Below are positions 1-11,569 of a stretch of 64,000 nt of DNA, piece after piece. Below the pieces are notes generated by a model. The model was not told the origin of the DNA. It was given only the letters and a program-made list of their open reading frames with translations, and did not search any database. Source of the DNA: Lethocerus indicus (lineage: Eukaryota > Arthropoda > Insecta > Hemiptera > Belostomatidae); assembly GCA_019843655.1 (NCBI GenBank), contig JACDQD010000011.1, positions 9,466,604-9,530,603 on the forward strand. The letters run 5' to 3'. Both the position numbers and the translations under genes were made by a program. Every line of letters starts with the position of its first letter. Positions within the stretch are counted from its first letter, which is position 1.

Positions 1-128
1 TTAGGTGGAGGTCCCGGGTTCATTCCTATTCGCCGGGGGAATCGGCTCCCATTTATCCGGCAAGCGCCTCCGCGCCGATAAATGACGGCTGGCCTCCGCG
101 AGCCGGGTTCCTACGAAAACTGGCTTAC

Positions 129-167
129 CTAATTTAATTTTTATTTTTATTTCTGTTTCAGGTAAGC
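129..167 (+). promoter_or_regulatory. Candidate recursive splice site (ratchet point) 1
   Basis: A 3' splice site is fused directly to a 5' splice site: a T-rich tract at 134-158 ends in TTTCAG (AG at 160-161), and GTAAGC follows at once (162-167). A perfect insect branch-point-like CTAAT lies at 129-133, 28 nt upstream of the AG. This is the layout of zero-length exons used in recursive splicing of giant introns in flies: splicing to the AG regenerates a donor that is then used for the next step. It implies a host gene on the + strand. GTAAGC is slightly weaker than GTAAGT. By itself a chance CAG-GTAAG is possible; the tract and branch point raise the odds. Confidence 0.5.
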
Positions 168-2165
168 GGAACATAAGTGTCACATTTTTTACGGGTTTAT
201 TACGGTGAGCTGTAGTAACCCTGGAATGCCAGTAGCATGTGAGTACATATGTAATTACCCAAAGTAACACGTAGGGACAAGTTTTATGTCGCTTTAGTAA
301 TATCTCCTGTTTAGAATCTAATCGCTCCTCTGCTTAGAGTCTCCATATAATAAAAATACTGCGATAAATATTTTTTAAAACGAACTTCTTTCTCGTGAGG
401 ACATCTTATGCGGAAGACCTTCTAAGATCCAGCGTTTCGCGATATTTTTTTCGGACGACTTTTAAAAATGCAATTGTCGCATTTTTGTTTCAAAACATTT
501 TATTATGTCACGAAAACCTAATGTGATTAAGTTTTGTCGAAAAACAATATGGAATTTTAATGTTTTCACGGGCACCTTCGGGGACAAACCGATTATTTCA
601 AATGTTTCGCTTTGTTAGAATTTTCCAATTACGGCCCTTCGGCGTTCGGTCTTCTTGTTCGATATCAGGTCACCGCTTTCGGATTTCGGTCGTTTGGGGT
701 AGTCGGGGGCTGGGGCCATCCTCCCCTATTGATTTTACAGGCAATTGGCCCCCAGGAATCATATCGAAGCCCCCGGATCGGGCCCGGATCCATCTTTGGG
801 CCGCTTATTTGTCTCTCTTAAGGGGGCGATGGGACCGGACGCATATATCTGTCTTTATTGCCCGAGTTGAATCCAATTGGACGGAGGGAACGGGGCAGCT
901 TGTCCGTTGACCCGCCGGTGGGACATGTCGTCGTTACGGCGATGTTAAAGATGATCTCTCGGCTCCCGAAAGTACATCTGAGGAACTAACACTATTTTAG
1001 AGTAACTTTAATGACAAAATACTGTAAGACATGAGAATTAATGCAAAATTATAAAAAAAATCCATTACCAAATCACTGTTTAGAAAGCGAGACTTAGGAG
1101 GCAGAAAGTAAGAATATTAAGGACCCTAGCTGACATTTCCATACCTTACGATAAATCGCTTCTGGTTACACTTGCAATGAAATATTTCGAGTAAAAGTTC
1201 AAATAATCTAAATAATACGTAATTGACGGCTTTCTCTCCACGTATTTTAAAGTGGAGAACAGATGTGGAAGCATATGTTTGTTGTGGCCAACGGTAAATG
1301 AAAGCACTTCCATCAAGAGCAGTTTATTTTTATACTTTAACTAATTATTATTAATATATGAGTTATACTTCCAGAAAAAAAATCCTGACATGACGCGAAT
1401 TAATGATGTAGAAGTAATTTGCTTTGGTAATAGGTATTATTTTCAAAGAAATATTTGCTTATTTCTTTTTATTAAAATATTTGTAATATCTGAGGCTATT
1501 GGCTTCGCAGATTTGAATCCGGTGCACTTTACTGCATCAGCACTGTTGTCAACCCACTCGGCGTTTGCAGTCGGTGTCTATTTCACCTCAATTTCAAATA
1601 ACATTTTACAAGTACATAGTCGAAGTTGACCGCGTTATAGCCCGGTACCTGAGGGAGTTAGATGCGGCTGTAGCGACGCTGTACCCAGTTCTATTTGTAA
1701 GCGTTATCCCCTTCCCACCCCTCGTGCCCGGCAAGGGGTTTGCCTCGCTTCGGGCCAATTTTCGAAGGCGAAATCGTCAATAAAGGTGGACCCGCGGACG
1801 CCGCGTAACGAGCCTCTCCGTCCCGACGCTTTATCTCGCACCGACGCCAAATAGTACTGGTCGTTTTTATTATAATGCCCCGCCTCCCACTTTCCGTCCC
1901 AATATTTATCTCCTCTATCCCTGCCCCCTTCTCCCCCTTATCCGCCTTATTCTTCGGTCCCAATGGCCGTGTTTCTTGATGATGACTCTACGCTTTTCTA
2001 GCAACGATTCGGTTGTGCTATTTGTATAAATTGCTTGCTGGAAGTGCTCGTTCATCGTACGGGTTTAGTAAAACAGAAGAGTTAAAACATATATCCCAAA
2101 AAATATTTTTTTAACTGCATTACAATATTATCCTTGATGTTTGGAAATTTGTTGAAATCGTCAGG
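168..2165. other. Non-coding stretch with one GC-rich island
   Basis: No gene seen. The DNA is AT-rich except for a GC-rich island at about 560-960, where overlapping reading frames of 69-116 codons occur without any recognisable domain. A second GC-rich patch is at 1690-1960. An acceptor-like TTTTACAG at 733-740 has no convincing partner donor. Confidence 0.6.
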
Positions 2166-2169
2166 TTCT

Positions 2170-2212
2170 TGGGATCTTCTGTCTCCGCTCGCTGGTTTGG
2201 TCCTGTGGGGCA
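2170..2212 (+). repeat. Relic of the palindrome/ribozyme family end
   Basis: The stretch contains TCTTCTGTCTCC then GCTCGCTGGTTTGGTC, matching the outer part of the left arm of the palindrome at 5075-5383 and the relic near 53995. The ribozyme-like part is missing. Confidence 0.5.
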
Positions 2213-2659
2213 TTCTATTTGCAATGTTACAGCACTTTTAATGAACTAAAAACAACTACTTAAATTAATCGGTTTTTTCTCGGGTCTGTAGACTGGAACG
2301 ACTAAGAAAGTGTACATTACATCTGAAATGAGGGCTCAAAATCACATAGTAATTAAATTGGAGGCTTGTAATTTGATCTGGCGAAATTTCCAGATAATAA
2401 TACATACAGTGACAATGGAGACTGGATGGCCCATAGGCATTCAATATGCCCAAGAAACAAAAAATATAGTAGAAATATAGGTGATAGAAGATAGTAACTA
2501 CCACGGAATAAAATCATTATATATTTAATACGTAATGACACGAATTAATGACCGTATATTAACAGAATAGTACTCCCCTTCTTCGTAAAAGACTCGATAC
2601 ATCGAACTGTTATTTAAGTTGTCATTCAAATACATTTCATTAGCGAATTAATTTCAATT

Positions 2660-2774
2660 ATATTCGGGAAAATTACATTAGATATAAAAGCCTTTATGAC
2701 CCGGCCGGATATATAAAGGTATAACAGGGTGTCGGCGGTCTACTTTCTACTCATAGTATTCGTTCCAGTTCCAA
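2660..2774 (+). repeat. Diverged dispersed repeat E, copy 1 (with TATAAAAG)
   Basis: About 115 bp aligns by eye to 9033-9139 at roughly 70-75% identity. Shared blocks are TCGGGAAA, TATAAAAGCCTT (2683-2694), a CCCGGCC patch, GTCGGCG and CTCATAG.ATTCG. TATAAAAG resembles a TATA box, so a promoter-bearing short element is conceivable, but no transcript is evident. Confidence 0.5.
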
Positions 2775-2925
2775 GGGGGAAATTCCCCCTCGGCCCTTCA
2801 TATAAATTTCCCACTCCCTCCACTCGAATAGGCCAAGTCTTTGTTTGAGACGCAATAAGTCCTCTTAATAATGTCGTAACTCAATTAATCCCCGCGGTTG
2901 CTGCATTTATATAGTTGAAGGGGGG

Positions 2926-2948
2926 AAGAGAGAGAGAGAGAGAGAGAG
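2926..2948. repeat. (GA)n microsatellite
   Basis: A simple purine dinucleotide run following a short G tract. Confidence 0.95.
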
Positions 2949-3041
2949 GCCTTTGAAATTGTCGGCGCCAGTAAATTTTCTCGGACCGATCCTCCGGCAA
3001 TGATTCTCTCTTAATTATTTTTCGAGTTGTTTATTTTACAG

Positions 3042-3086
3042 CCAGAGACTAGTTACGTCTATTACTTACCCTGTATTCGAACGGAG
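3042..3086 (+). CDS. Candidate 45-nt internal exon (microexon)
   Basis: The segment is bounded on the left by a strong acceptor (T-rich tract then TTTTACAG, AG at 3040-3041) and on the right by a strong donor (GAG|GTGAGT, 3087-3092). It is exactly 45 nt, so it can be skipped without a frame change. Phase 0 reads PETSYVYYLPCIRTE; a second phase is also open and the third has a stop. No family is recognised. It lies on the same strand as both ratchet points, about 2.9 kb after the first. The phase matches the exon candidate at 23140-23297. A chance pairing of splice-like signals remains possible, since 45 nt is too short for coding statistics. Confidence 0.3.
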
Positions 3087-3092
3087 GTGAGT

Positions 3093-4437
3093 TGGAATCG
3101 TGCACCCACATGGAATGGGGCCGCCAAAGGGGATATTGAATGTATAAGTAAATGTGTTCCAGTCGTGCGATTTTCTCGCTCGTCCCGTTTGTCTGAGTGC
3201 TTGTCAGCATCCGGCGAAGGTTCCTCTCGGCGGTCTCGCTTTCATCTCTTGAGTACTACTCATTTTCCTGACGCAAGTTACTAACTGATCAGTCCCATCT
3301 TTTTTTTTGCAAATACCGACTAGCTAGGCTTTGCTTGCGCTTAGACTGGTCATATTGCACTTAATAGAGGTAGTTTAATCACCAAACTAATGGGTGTTGA
3401 GACATTTATTTCATATTATATTCCATCACAATTTCATTTCAAATAACTATTTTGAAACGTTACTAGAACTAACAGCAATAATAGAGATTGTGGAACGGAT
3501 GTCTTTCATAATGTTTCCCAAAATTCCAATTAAGCCTATTATATTATATATAAATAGGAATTTCGAAGATTCGAACATAAAATTATGTGTGTGAATAAAT
3601 CCTTATATAACAATGCCTATTCAAATACATCTATTTATTACTAAATTGATTGAAGCTAAATAAACATAAGTAAAATATTTCAAAAAATGAAACATTATAT
3701 TTTATAATTTTCTAATGTATGGTACCGACAAAATGTATTATGTCGCCTATATGGCGACATACGAGTGCAAAGGGTTAATAGTAAATGTGTATTTTTAACT
3801 TGTATTTTACGGTAGGTCCCCGCCTGAATTATTTCCCAATGCTCCACTTTCGCCATTCGACTTTTTCTCCATACACAGCCTGCAATAGATTGCGGGCTGG
3901 CAAAGCTTTACACGTGTTTGAGTCCCCCCCCAATCCAGTCGTTACGGGATGACTTAAACCCGGAGTAATTATTAATCTCGGCGGCATTAATCGCTACGCT
4001 ACCGGCGGGCGGGCGGGCTTTGTCACGCGACGCTTCGTGGGCGCTCTCGTGCCCTCTTCAGTTCGTGCAGCGTTCCGGATTTATTCAATAGCCACTATAA
4101 TGTAGGGCCCGCACATAGTATCTCATACGGGGAATAGTAATAATCGGCTGCGGTCAGTCGATAAAAAAGGTATCGATAAAATATTTTTATCGTAAAAATA
4201 CACAGATTAATAGCAACTGAGCGTGTCACGTTGTGGTCCGCCAACCTTTATACATTTTATAATAACATCTTTTAATGAAAGAATAATAGGAATTAAACTC
4301 TGAGTTAATATTATATAAACTAATACAATCAAGGGCATTATAAATATTGAAGATAATTCCTGCTGCCTCCTGTGTCTAATGTTAAACCACTTGAGATACC
4401 TCCTTTGGTATTAAGTCACGAGGCGAATGTATAGCCT

Positions 4438-4493
<56 letters not shown>

Positions 4494-5070
4494 GTGCAGT
4501 ATATTTTTTGTATGATTTTAATCTCGTTCAGACTTCGGATTAGTCAATTAGCCAGTTAGACAATGCTGTCTACGACATTCTCCCCGTTTCGACCTCTGAC
4601 ATTTTTATACGGTCGGAAAGAAAAATAAGCTCATAAATTAACCTTTAGAGTAGTCGCAGGAGTTTAAATTGAGCATGTGTTGATTTTTATCCACCGGACC
4701 GAATGGGCACGGTAAAACTAAATGACATAATTTCGTATTTAAGCCAGCATATATTATTTCTATTACGATTCCTTTATCTACATTGTTTCCTTTATCTGAA
4801 AACTACGAAATTAGCTGTGTTCCGAGGATACCAGAAATTGATCATTTATATGATGCATATATGCCGTGAAAAAAATCACAATTCTGGGAATAATATATTT
4901 TTGCCAAATTTTTTGGGGGGGATGAAGGATGCGTTATGGAGGGAATCAGGATGAGGATATGGACTGGAATGTCATAGTTCTATGCCGTAATTTCCACGTC
5001 GATTTCAGCATGTAAATTTATTTGCGCAGTTAATTATTTCCTCCTAATTTAAATCTAATTTATAATTTTA
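3093..5070. other. Non-coding stretch, AT-rich with one GC-rich island
   Basis: No gene seen. A GC-rich block at about 3800-4090 contains TAATTA-type cores. A TATCGATA motif and an adjoining near-palindrome of CGATAAAA and TTTTATCG lie at about 4170-4193, followed by the AT microsatellite. Confidence 0.6.
4441..4489. repeat. (AT)n microsatellite
   Basis: About 24 uninterrupted AT units. Confidence 0.98.
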
Positions 5071-5117
5071 TTGTAGATCTCGTGTGTTTATGTCACCTCT
5101 CGCTGGTTTGGTCTTTT

Positions 5118-5154
5118 GCCAGACCGGTTTCGGCCGCTCGCCATCTTCAGCAGC
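5118..5154 (-). ncRNA. Hammerhead-ribozyme-like motif (left arm)
   Basis: Read on the - strand: GCTG, then CTGAAGA (fits the CUGANGA core), an unpaired T, a GGC/GCC stem, GAAA, CCGG, then a GTC cleavage-type triplet followed by TGGC. GCTG and TGGC can form stem I with two wobble pairs. Stem III would be the self-complementary ACCGGT, which needs two molecules pairing, as in short-stem-III dimeric hammerheads. The extra T beside stem II is not canonical, so activity is uncertain. Confidence 0.4.
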
Positions 5155-5303
5155 GGTGTTAGTCACTTTTGGCACTTTGGTTGTTTTTTTCTGGCATTCT
5201 CACTGCACTGTCACTTTCACTTGTACAGTAGGTTATGTAGTGACAGTGACAGTGCAGTGGGGATGCCCGAAAAACATCCAAAGTGGCAAACGTGACTAAC
5301 ACC

Positions 5304-5340
5304 GCTACTGAAGATGGCGAGCGGCCGAAACCGGTCTAGC
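5304..5340 (+). ncRNA. Hammerhead-ribozyme-like motif (right arm)
   Basis: GCTA (5304-5307), CTGAAGA (5308-5314), T (5315), GGC (5316-5318), a 5-nt loop, GCC (5324-5326), GAAA (5327-5330), CCGG, with GTC at 5334-5336 and TAGC at 5337-5340. GCTA and TAGC give a perfect 4 bp stem I. The predicted cut is after 5336. Compared with the left arm, the changes in stem I keep pairing through wobbles. The bulged T before stem II and the palindromic stem III are the caveats. Confidence 0.42.
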
Positions 5341-5383
5341 AAAAGACCAAACCGGCGAGAGGAGACAGAAACACACGAAATCT

Positions 5384-7180
5384 GCGGCATTCCAACCCCT
5401 TGCAGACTACAAAACAGGTATATTAAACAATAATTTTATTTTTGTATTTATCTTTCTTTTACCCACTCTCCCCCAATTTCGATTTTTCGAGGTAATTGTG
5501 GAGTATTTATTTATTTATCTTTTTGCTTTCATTTCAAATAAATAATTTACTCGGCTGCATTTTAGGGTTAATTCACATCGGCCGATCGGCCTTCAAAATT
5601 GCGTTATACTGCACTCAACGACTATTGTGCCGGCCGGAAAGCAATTTGAAATTATTGGCAGTTCAATTTTATCGTTCTGTGATTCGGTCCATTCTACCTT
5701 TTGTTGTCCCCCACCATTCCATTGGCCGCGGTTCAAATCGAACTCCGTTAGAACAAATCACCGTAAAATAAAATCGCAGGTTATTACTCTTGGAAATTAA
5801 AAATAATTCCCGGGAGAATCGTCACAAAAGCTTTAGTGGATTAGCAGCGGCCCGGAGGATCTGCAGTTAGCTCAAGTTAATTCAACTAAAGACCTTTCAA
5901 AGAGATTTATCCTGAGGCGTCGCAACCTTTATTCACTAATGAATCCCTTTACGAATTAAGTCTTTTAAAACGGGTTTTAAATTGAGGGACTTAAAAGGCA
6001 AATTTTTAAACGCGTTTTCTGTAGAATTTCGAGCTCAAATTATATTTTTTAATTAATTTGATAGGCAAGAACAATTTGGATTATGTATGGATTTAACAAT
6101 ACCCGGTTTAATGAATTATAAGAAATGCTGTAAATTAGTTAAATTTATATTAATAAATGGGGCTCGGGCGTTTCAGGAATTTTTGGTTGCACATTAAATT
6201 TTGGAAAGCAAAATCTAGTATAGTGTCAGGCCAAGCATAATATTACATCGCTATGTAATATTTAAATTCCAGAGACGAATTGTCCGGAGAACGAATTGTT
6301 TTTACGTATGGAACTGATGATCTGTAGGAAATGGAAGTGTTTTCAGTGGTATAGGGACAGAATAATTGAACATCGCCTATTGACTCAGCTCCGAAAATGC
6401 CCATTCCGGCCCCGGTCGTAGAACTATTTACTTTCTCCGTCTAAAGCGGACATTTATAAATCCCTATTATTACCTTTCTCCGGACTGCAATCAGCGGTCG
6501 TTACCGATCAAACGGGATAAAATCGTTCGCAAATTATAATACTTATTGTCTCTCGGCCGTACCTTAGTATCACGTAGGTGCGTTGGTGCAGGTGATCGAG
6601 AAATTCTCGGCCCCGAGTTTTTACAGTCAGGTTGGGTAACTAACTGACCCATAGTAAAAAAAAATAGTTTCACACCAATGCAGCTAGGCTGTGGCTTAGT
6701 TCTTGAACGACCGAACAGTGTGGATATTTTATCAGAAAAAATCGTATCAAATTAAGATTCTTGGTATAAAAGGAAAATAAATATTTGAGCACGTATATCA
6801 GATTCTGTAGAGTGCTTTGAACCACGAACAAAGAATCTCCCCTGGATAAGAATTATGGATTTATTATCCATGAATTATTTTATTAACGAAGGACCTTTGT
6901 TATCATCCTTAATGGATACATTTGGATAAATTTAATGTTGATGGTAGAAAGTGGAGGAGTTGGGGTATACCAACGATTTCCAAACACTCAGCCTTCCGTG
7001 TAAAAATAATAAACGTAATTATAATAAATATTTTATATAATTAAGCATAATTGTGCGGTTGGTGTCAGTGTGCCATAAAACTACTGAACATTACAGTAAT
7101 AATTCGGCTGATAGTGGATGGGTAACGCAGGAACGAGATTCGATGAGACAAAAAAAGAAAATGAAATAAAAATATATGCA
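5384..7180. other. Non-coding stretch
   Basis: No gene or repeat recognised. A TTTTTCGAG|GTAATT at 5484-5497 superficially resembles a ratchet point but has G before AG and a weak donor. Short GC-rich patches lie at about 5570-5770 and 6370-6620. Confidence 0.55.
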
Positions 7181-7184
7181 TATC

Positions 7185-7590
7185 GTTACAATTAAGAAAC
7201 ATTTGAGGACATACGGTGTAGAGCTATGGGCATTCCACCAAGACATCCAACATCGCTCGCATCCAGTGTTTCCAGTCAAAAGTCCAGTCAAATTCTTAAT
7301 GCTTCCCGGTATGTTTCTAACCACACAATCCACCATGACCTCAACAAACCGACAGTCGACGAAGTCGCAAAACCCCGGTTCCTGAAGTTCCACTCCCGCC
7401 TTTCTCCTCATCCTAATCCACTCGTTAAGTCCCTTTCCTCTCTTAGCCGTCCATTATCCCCCCCCCCGCGTCGGCTTAGACGCCGCTGGCCTAGAGATCT
7501 TCTTAGCCCTTAGATCATAATTGTTCTTGTGTCAAAAGTGCCATCTTTGGGCGGTCTCTTCTATCAAGATATGCAAGTGAAAAAAAAATA
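7185..7590 (+). pseudogene. Jockey-type LINE remnant A1: ORF2 C-terminus and 3'UTR
   Basis: A fragment of the reverse-transcriptase ORF2 of a jockey-like non-LTR retrotransposon. TYGVELW (about 7208-7228) is in one frame. After a frameshift another frame runs through RYVSNHTIHHDLNKPTVDEV and FLKFHSRLSPHPNPLVKSL to the C-terminal RRLRRRWPRDLLSP and a stop at 7513. A 3'UTR with the block GTCAAAAGTGCCATC follows to about 7590, matching the UTRs of copies A2 and A4. The 5' end is truncated just upstream of the TYG.ELWG motif, so the catalytic domain is absent. It is a dead, 5'-truncated insertion. Confidence 0.85.
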
Positions 7591-7599
7591 CAGACAGCA

Positions 7600-9030
7600 T
7601 TTGTACTTATAACATTCAATATTGATTGAACAAAATAAGAGAAAGGTTAAAAAAACATTTGAAAAGGATAAAATATAGAAATTGACGAGATTATTTCGAA
7701 AAAATAGCCGCTCCATCTCCGGCACGCCGAGCGGATTAATTCACACATTCCTGTTGGGCATAATCATTTCGATAAATAGGATGGACCTGATGTGGCTACC
7801 CGAGTTACGTGGCCGGGAACCAATTTTCGTAACCGATCGTGATCGGGCTTTCTCCCACGATCCGAACCCCCGGATCTCACAGCGCCCGGACCCGGACACG
7901 ATCTCCTCCGGTTCACCGCCCCCGCACACTGCAAATAATAAAATCTGCATAGGCGTCGACGTTAACGTGACGACGCCCACACGCGAGGACAATGGGTTGG
8001 CTACCGTCTGTCCAATGCCCCGCTGCCTGTGCACACTTAACAGCATTCCGAACGCATATTCTGGTCTACCCTGCTTTATTTTCTAAACTCTTTGAGATTT
8101 TTATATGAATCTAATGATTAGAAAATTATAGTTTAACTACAGTAAATCTATTGATCTACTCACAGGATCTAACTCGTTTGAAGTTCCGCAGGGTTAATAT
8201 TAAAAAATTTTTATTAAAATTTCACCTTGGTTGGTTGGAATCTAATGGAATGAAAAGTTGCACTAGTTTATTAGTTACATGAAAAAATCTTGAATTAGTT
8301 TGTTGGCTGACTGGAAATGTTTAATTTTAAATTAAAATCTGGGCAGTAATGTCCATACAAAATAGGGCAGGAAAAAATCAATTGATGCATGCTTTACTCT
8401 TTAAAAACCCCATTCGTCTACATACTTCTTTCTGAATTATGTCCGGGATAATTTGATTATAAATAAAGCCGGCGTAATTGTTAATCGTTTCCGCCCTTGC
8501 GCAGTGTCGGCCCATAAATCATAACCGCGGAGTAGTTTGAACTAGAAATACCGGCAGGAACGGAGGACCCCCATTTAGAGCGAAGATTAACAGCGCTTGG
8601 ATCGGCCGGCCGCGGCTTAATTAATAAAGGGTTGGCGTATCTAAAGGCAAAACTGAGCTCGCCGCCATTACAACCCCAACGCCTGCCGCTAATTCGAGTT
8701 GAAGTCCCGTTCCAATCGCGGCCTTGTTTTGGTTCCCCTCCGGAATAGACCGATTCATAAATTCATCCAGACTGTATCGCCGTCCAGAATTTTCCATTTG
8801 GGATATCGACTCCTGTTTCTTCGGTAGTTCAGACTTGAATTCGCGTCCTTATAATTAAGTTACTTGCTTTTAAATTTAAATTATGCGCATGCACATTATA
8901 AGTAGAAAGAAATTGAATAGCCGACTTTAGGGAAAAAACGGTGGGCCTATCCCACCAAATATAATATCACCATCGTAATGAGACTCTTCTTTGTAAATTA
9001 CTTGACGTATTTAAATATTCTTCTAATTCT
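7600..9030. other. Non-coding stretch with GC-rich islands
   Basis: Islands at about 7780-8050 and 8470-8790. The first is open on both strands over 100-134 codons but has no recognisable domain. The second contains GGCTTAATTAATAAAGG, a homeodomain-type core shared with 13653. Confidence 0.55.
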
Positions 9031-9032
9031 AT

Positions 9033-9139
9033 AATATCGGGAAATTATTTTAGTTATAAAAGCCTTCAAGTCCCGGCCCAGAGATATAACCGGGGTCGGC
9101 GATCCACTTTCTCTCATAGAATTCGGTCGGGTTTCAAAA
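9033..9139 (+). repeat. Diverged dispersed repeat E, copy 2
   Basis: Partner of 2660-2774, with TATAAAAGCCTT at 9055-9066. It is slightly shorter because of a deletion after the CCCGGCC block. Confidence 0.5.
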
Positions 9140-11560
9140 GGATAATATATAGAAAATACACGTCCGTTTGTTCTCTTTGGTTCATAATCTAGACTGATCG
9201 AGGTCCAATCTTATTTAACTAATTAGTCGGGTGTATTTTTTCCTGGCGTCCCTTTTGGGCTCTGTCTTCTTGAACTTAAATTCGAAACAACGCGTTTTAC
9301 GAAAGGGATAAGGAGCGGGCAGAGTGGGCATAGCACCCGGCAGACCATTAGTAGTTACCGTGTTGAGGGGAGGGGGGGTGTTTCACCGGCATCGACCCCA
9401 TAACTCATGACGGAATAAACTTTCAATTCCCGGCCCCTCTAGCCGGCCGTTACACGTGTTCTACCTCGCCGGTCTCCTCCCGAACCGCTTTTCCCCAGTT
9501 CTCCGAGAAAACAGACTTCGGGAGGACCTGCAGTGCAGAATACGAAAATTGTCAGTTGTACGAGCAAGAAAGTACTCATTCGACAGGTTGGGATCACTGT
9601 ATTTCCTTAATAAGTAATAGAAAGAGTCTGAAGGAACAATTTCTTCCGTGGATTTAAAATCACTGAACCGTTAATTGAGGGTTTTACTCCACTTATTGTC
9701 TTTAAGTAGTATGACATAAGCTCATCGTCAGTAACATTCCCTCAGTGAGATCGCTTCACAGTTACTGTTGGGGGGTTGGAAAGTGTAGTTTCAACAGTGC
9801 GAAAATCATATTAAATTCCTCGGAACGCTTCATAAATATTCTACCCAATTATAAACGCTGTCGATCAAGATAAAGTCGGGTAGGGGTGGCACTGTCCCCG
9901 CGGATGTATAAATGTCCCTGTTTCACGAGGCTAAGGGCTGGAAAGGCGGGTGGGGGACACTTAAATCGACCCGGCGTCCCGGGCATTAGGGGCGTGTTAA
10001 GAGTGGACAACTTATCAGCGGCAAAAAAACCTCCGCTAATCTTAATGAGAGCAATTAATCATTGAGGGGGGAGCGGGAAGAGGGCGCTGTTCATTTATCA
10101 AACTGCGCGCATTCTTTCTTTCTCCAGAAACCCGCCGCTCGCCGCCCCCGGCTCACTTAGCCATACAATAATGCAAATCGGGCCCTCCCTCCTAAAATGG
10201 GGGGAACCCCATTTGAATCGTTTTAAACCGTGGAGAATTGTTGAACGCTCGAACCGGGCGGCGGCTCGTTAGTCAGTCTTTAAACCGAATTTGGTACCGG
10301 GGGACTATTGAATATTCCCGATAAACATAAACGCGATAAATTAATTCTTTTTTGGTTGCCGCTACCTAACCGAATTAAGTCGTTTTTGCCAGAACTCCCC
10401 AAAGTATTTCTGGCGGCATTTTTGTGATCTCTTAAATATCTCTTTTTTGCCGTGGATTGGAAAACGAATGCAGTAAATCAGCCAAAGGGAATTCCAAACT
10501 TGATAATTGTTTTCCGAAAATATTTCTCATTGATTTATCCAGTTAGTCTTCATCCAAATACAAAGCTTAGGTGTAAGTTTTGTAAAATCTATTTAGGATG
10601 CATTGTTGATATCGTTTTTTCACTACAGGCATGTAAAAGTTTTCAGTAGTCTAATATGATAATACATTTGTGATGGAGAACTATAATCTTTGTTCCATTT
10701 GATTAAAATTCTATGCTGAGTAACTAAAATAATTCCTGTTGGTTAAATGTTTCTGTAATGAAATTATGTCCAGTTAATAATCATTAAACTGCCGGTACTG
10801 GAGTCCTGGCGGAGTGGGGTTATTTGAATACCTCAGTGCGTAACTAACGGTCTGGCTTAAAACCAAAGAGGATTGTAGAGAAAATTGCACAAGTGTTAGC
10901 GCAAAAATGCGTTTTGCGGGGAGAACGGCGGCACAGGTTTTGAGTGGAGAGTTGGCGTTCAGTGACCCGACATTATTCCCTTCATTGTGCCTACCCGCGC
11001 AATGCCGTTTCATTGAGGGTTCACACGACAGGGGCCGGCCTTCTTATCTCGAGCGCATTCCTGCTTAATAACGATATCGGCAGTTTTCTCAATTCTTTCC
11101 CTCCCTTTTCGCCGGTTTTCCCGCAAAACGTGCCCGGAGACCGCCGAGCGCCCGCCTATAAGGCGAGGTAAGGATTTAGCCTAACAAGTGAAAGTGAAGT
11201 TTCACAATGGGGCCCGTGTAATTCGCCCGGCCTCGGCTATTATTTCGCCTTTCTGCCCGCCGCAGACTGTTGCTTCCTCCGGCCGTTATTTTCGGAAATA
11301 TCCTCGCCCCCATCCGACTTCGTGTCCCACGCGATTCGCCTATTTAAGCGCGGTTTCGTGACCGGAAAATAACAGCGGTCATGCCGGCCCTGTCCTAATG
11401 CAATTATGCACGGCGTTTTGACAAATGATTTCTGACGACGTTTTTTTTATTGCCGGGCGTTTCTGGTGTCGGGTATGTACCGAGATAAAACATGTCAAGT
11501 GGAAACCCATTTCACGAAGTTGCCGTTGCTCCTCTTTTTTTCACCTTTTATTTTTTTTTG
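9140..11560. other. Non-coding stretch, GC-rich in large part
   Basis: Several GC-rich islands (about 9240-9560, 9880-10300, 10960-11480) alternate with AT-rich DNA. A POU-type octamer ATGCAAAT is at 10171-10178. No coding region is supported; ORFs here lack domains and splice support. Confidence 0.5.
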
Positions 11561-11569
11561 TATAATCAA

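Larger units (their letters stand above)
5075..5383. mobile_element. 309 bp palindromic (foldback) element with two ribozyme-like motifs
   Basis: The two halves are near-perfect inverted repeats over about 145 bp each, from AGATCTCGTGTG at the left end to CACACGAAATCT at the right, leaving only a short central loop near 5222-5240. The inner arm includes a run of CACTG/CAGTG units. Each arm carries a motif with hammerhead-ribozyme layout, in opposite orientation, so either transcript strand has one in sense. Partial relatives occur at eight or more other places in this window, so it is a mobile family. It has no coding capacity. Hammerhead motifs are known from Penelope-like retroelements and small retrozymes, so a non-autonomous relative is a reasonable guess; a simple foldback DNA element is the alternative. 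Confidence 0.75.

Noticed and set aside
5484..5497. TTTTTCGAG|GTAATT resembling a ratchet point
   Set aside because: GAG acceptors are disfavoured and GTAATT is a poor donor.
7682..8086. 134-codon + ORF and 101-codon - ORF
   Set aside because: Both strands are open in a GC-rich island; no domain and no codon-like pattern by eye.
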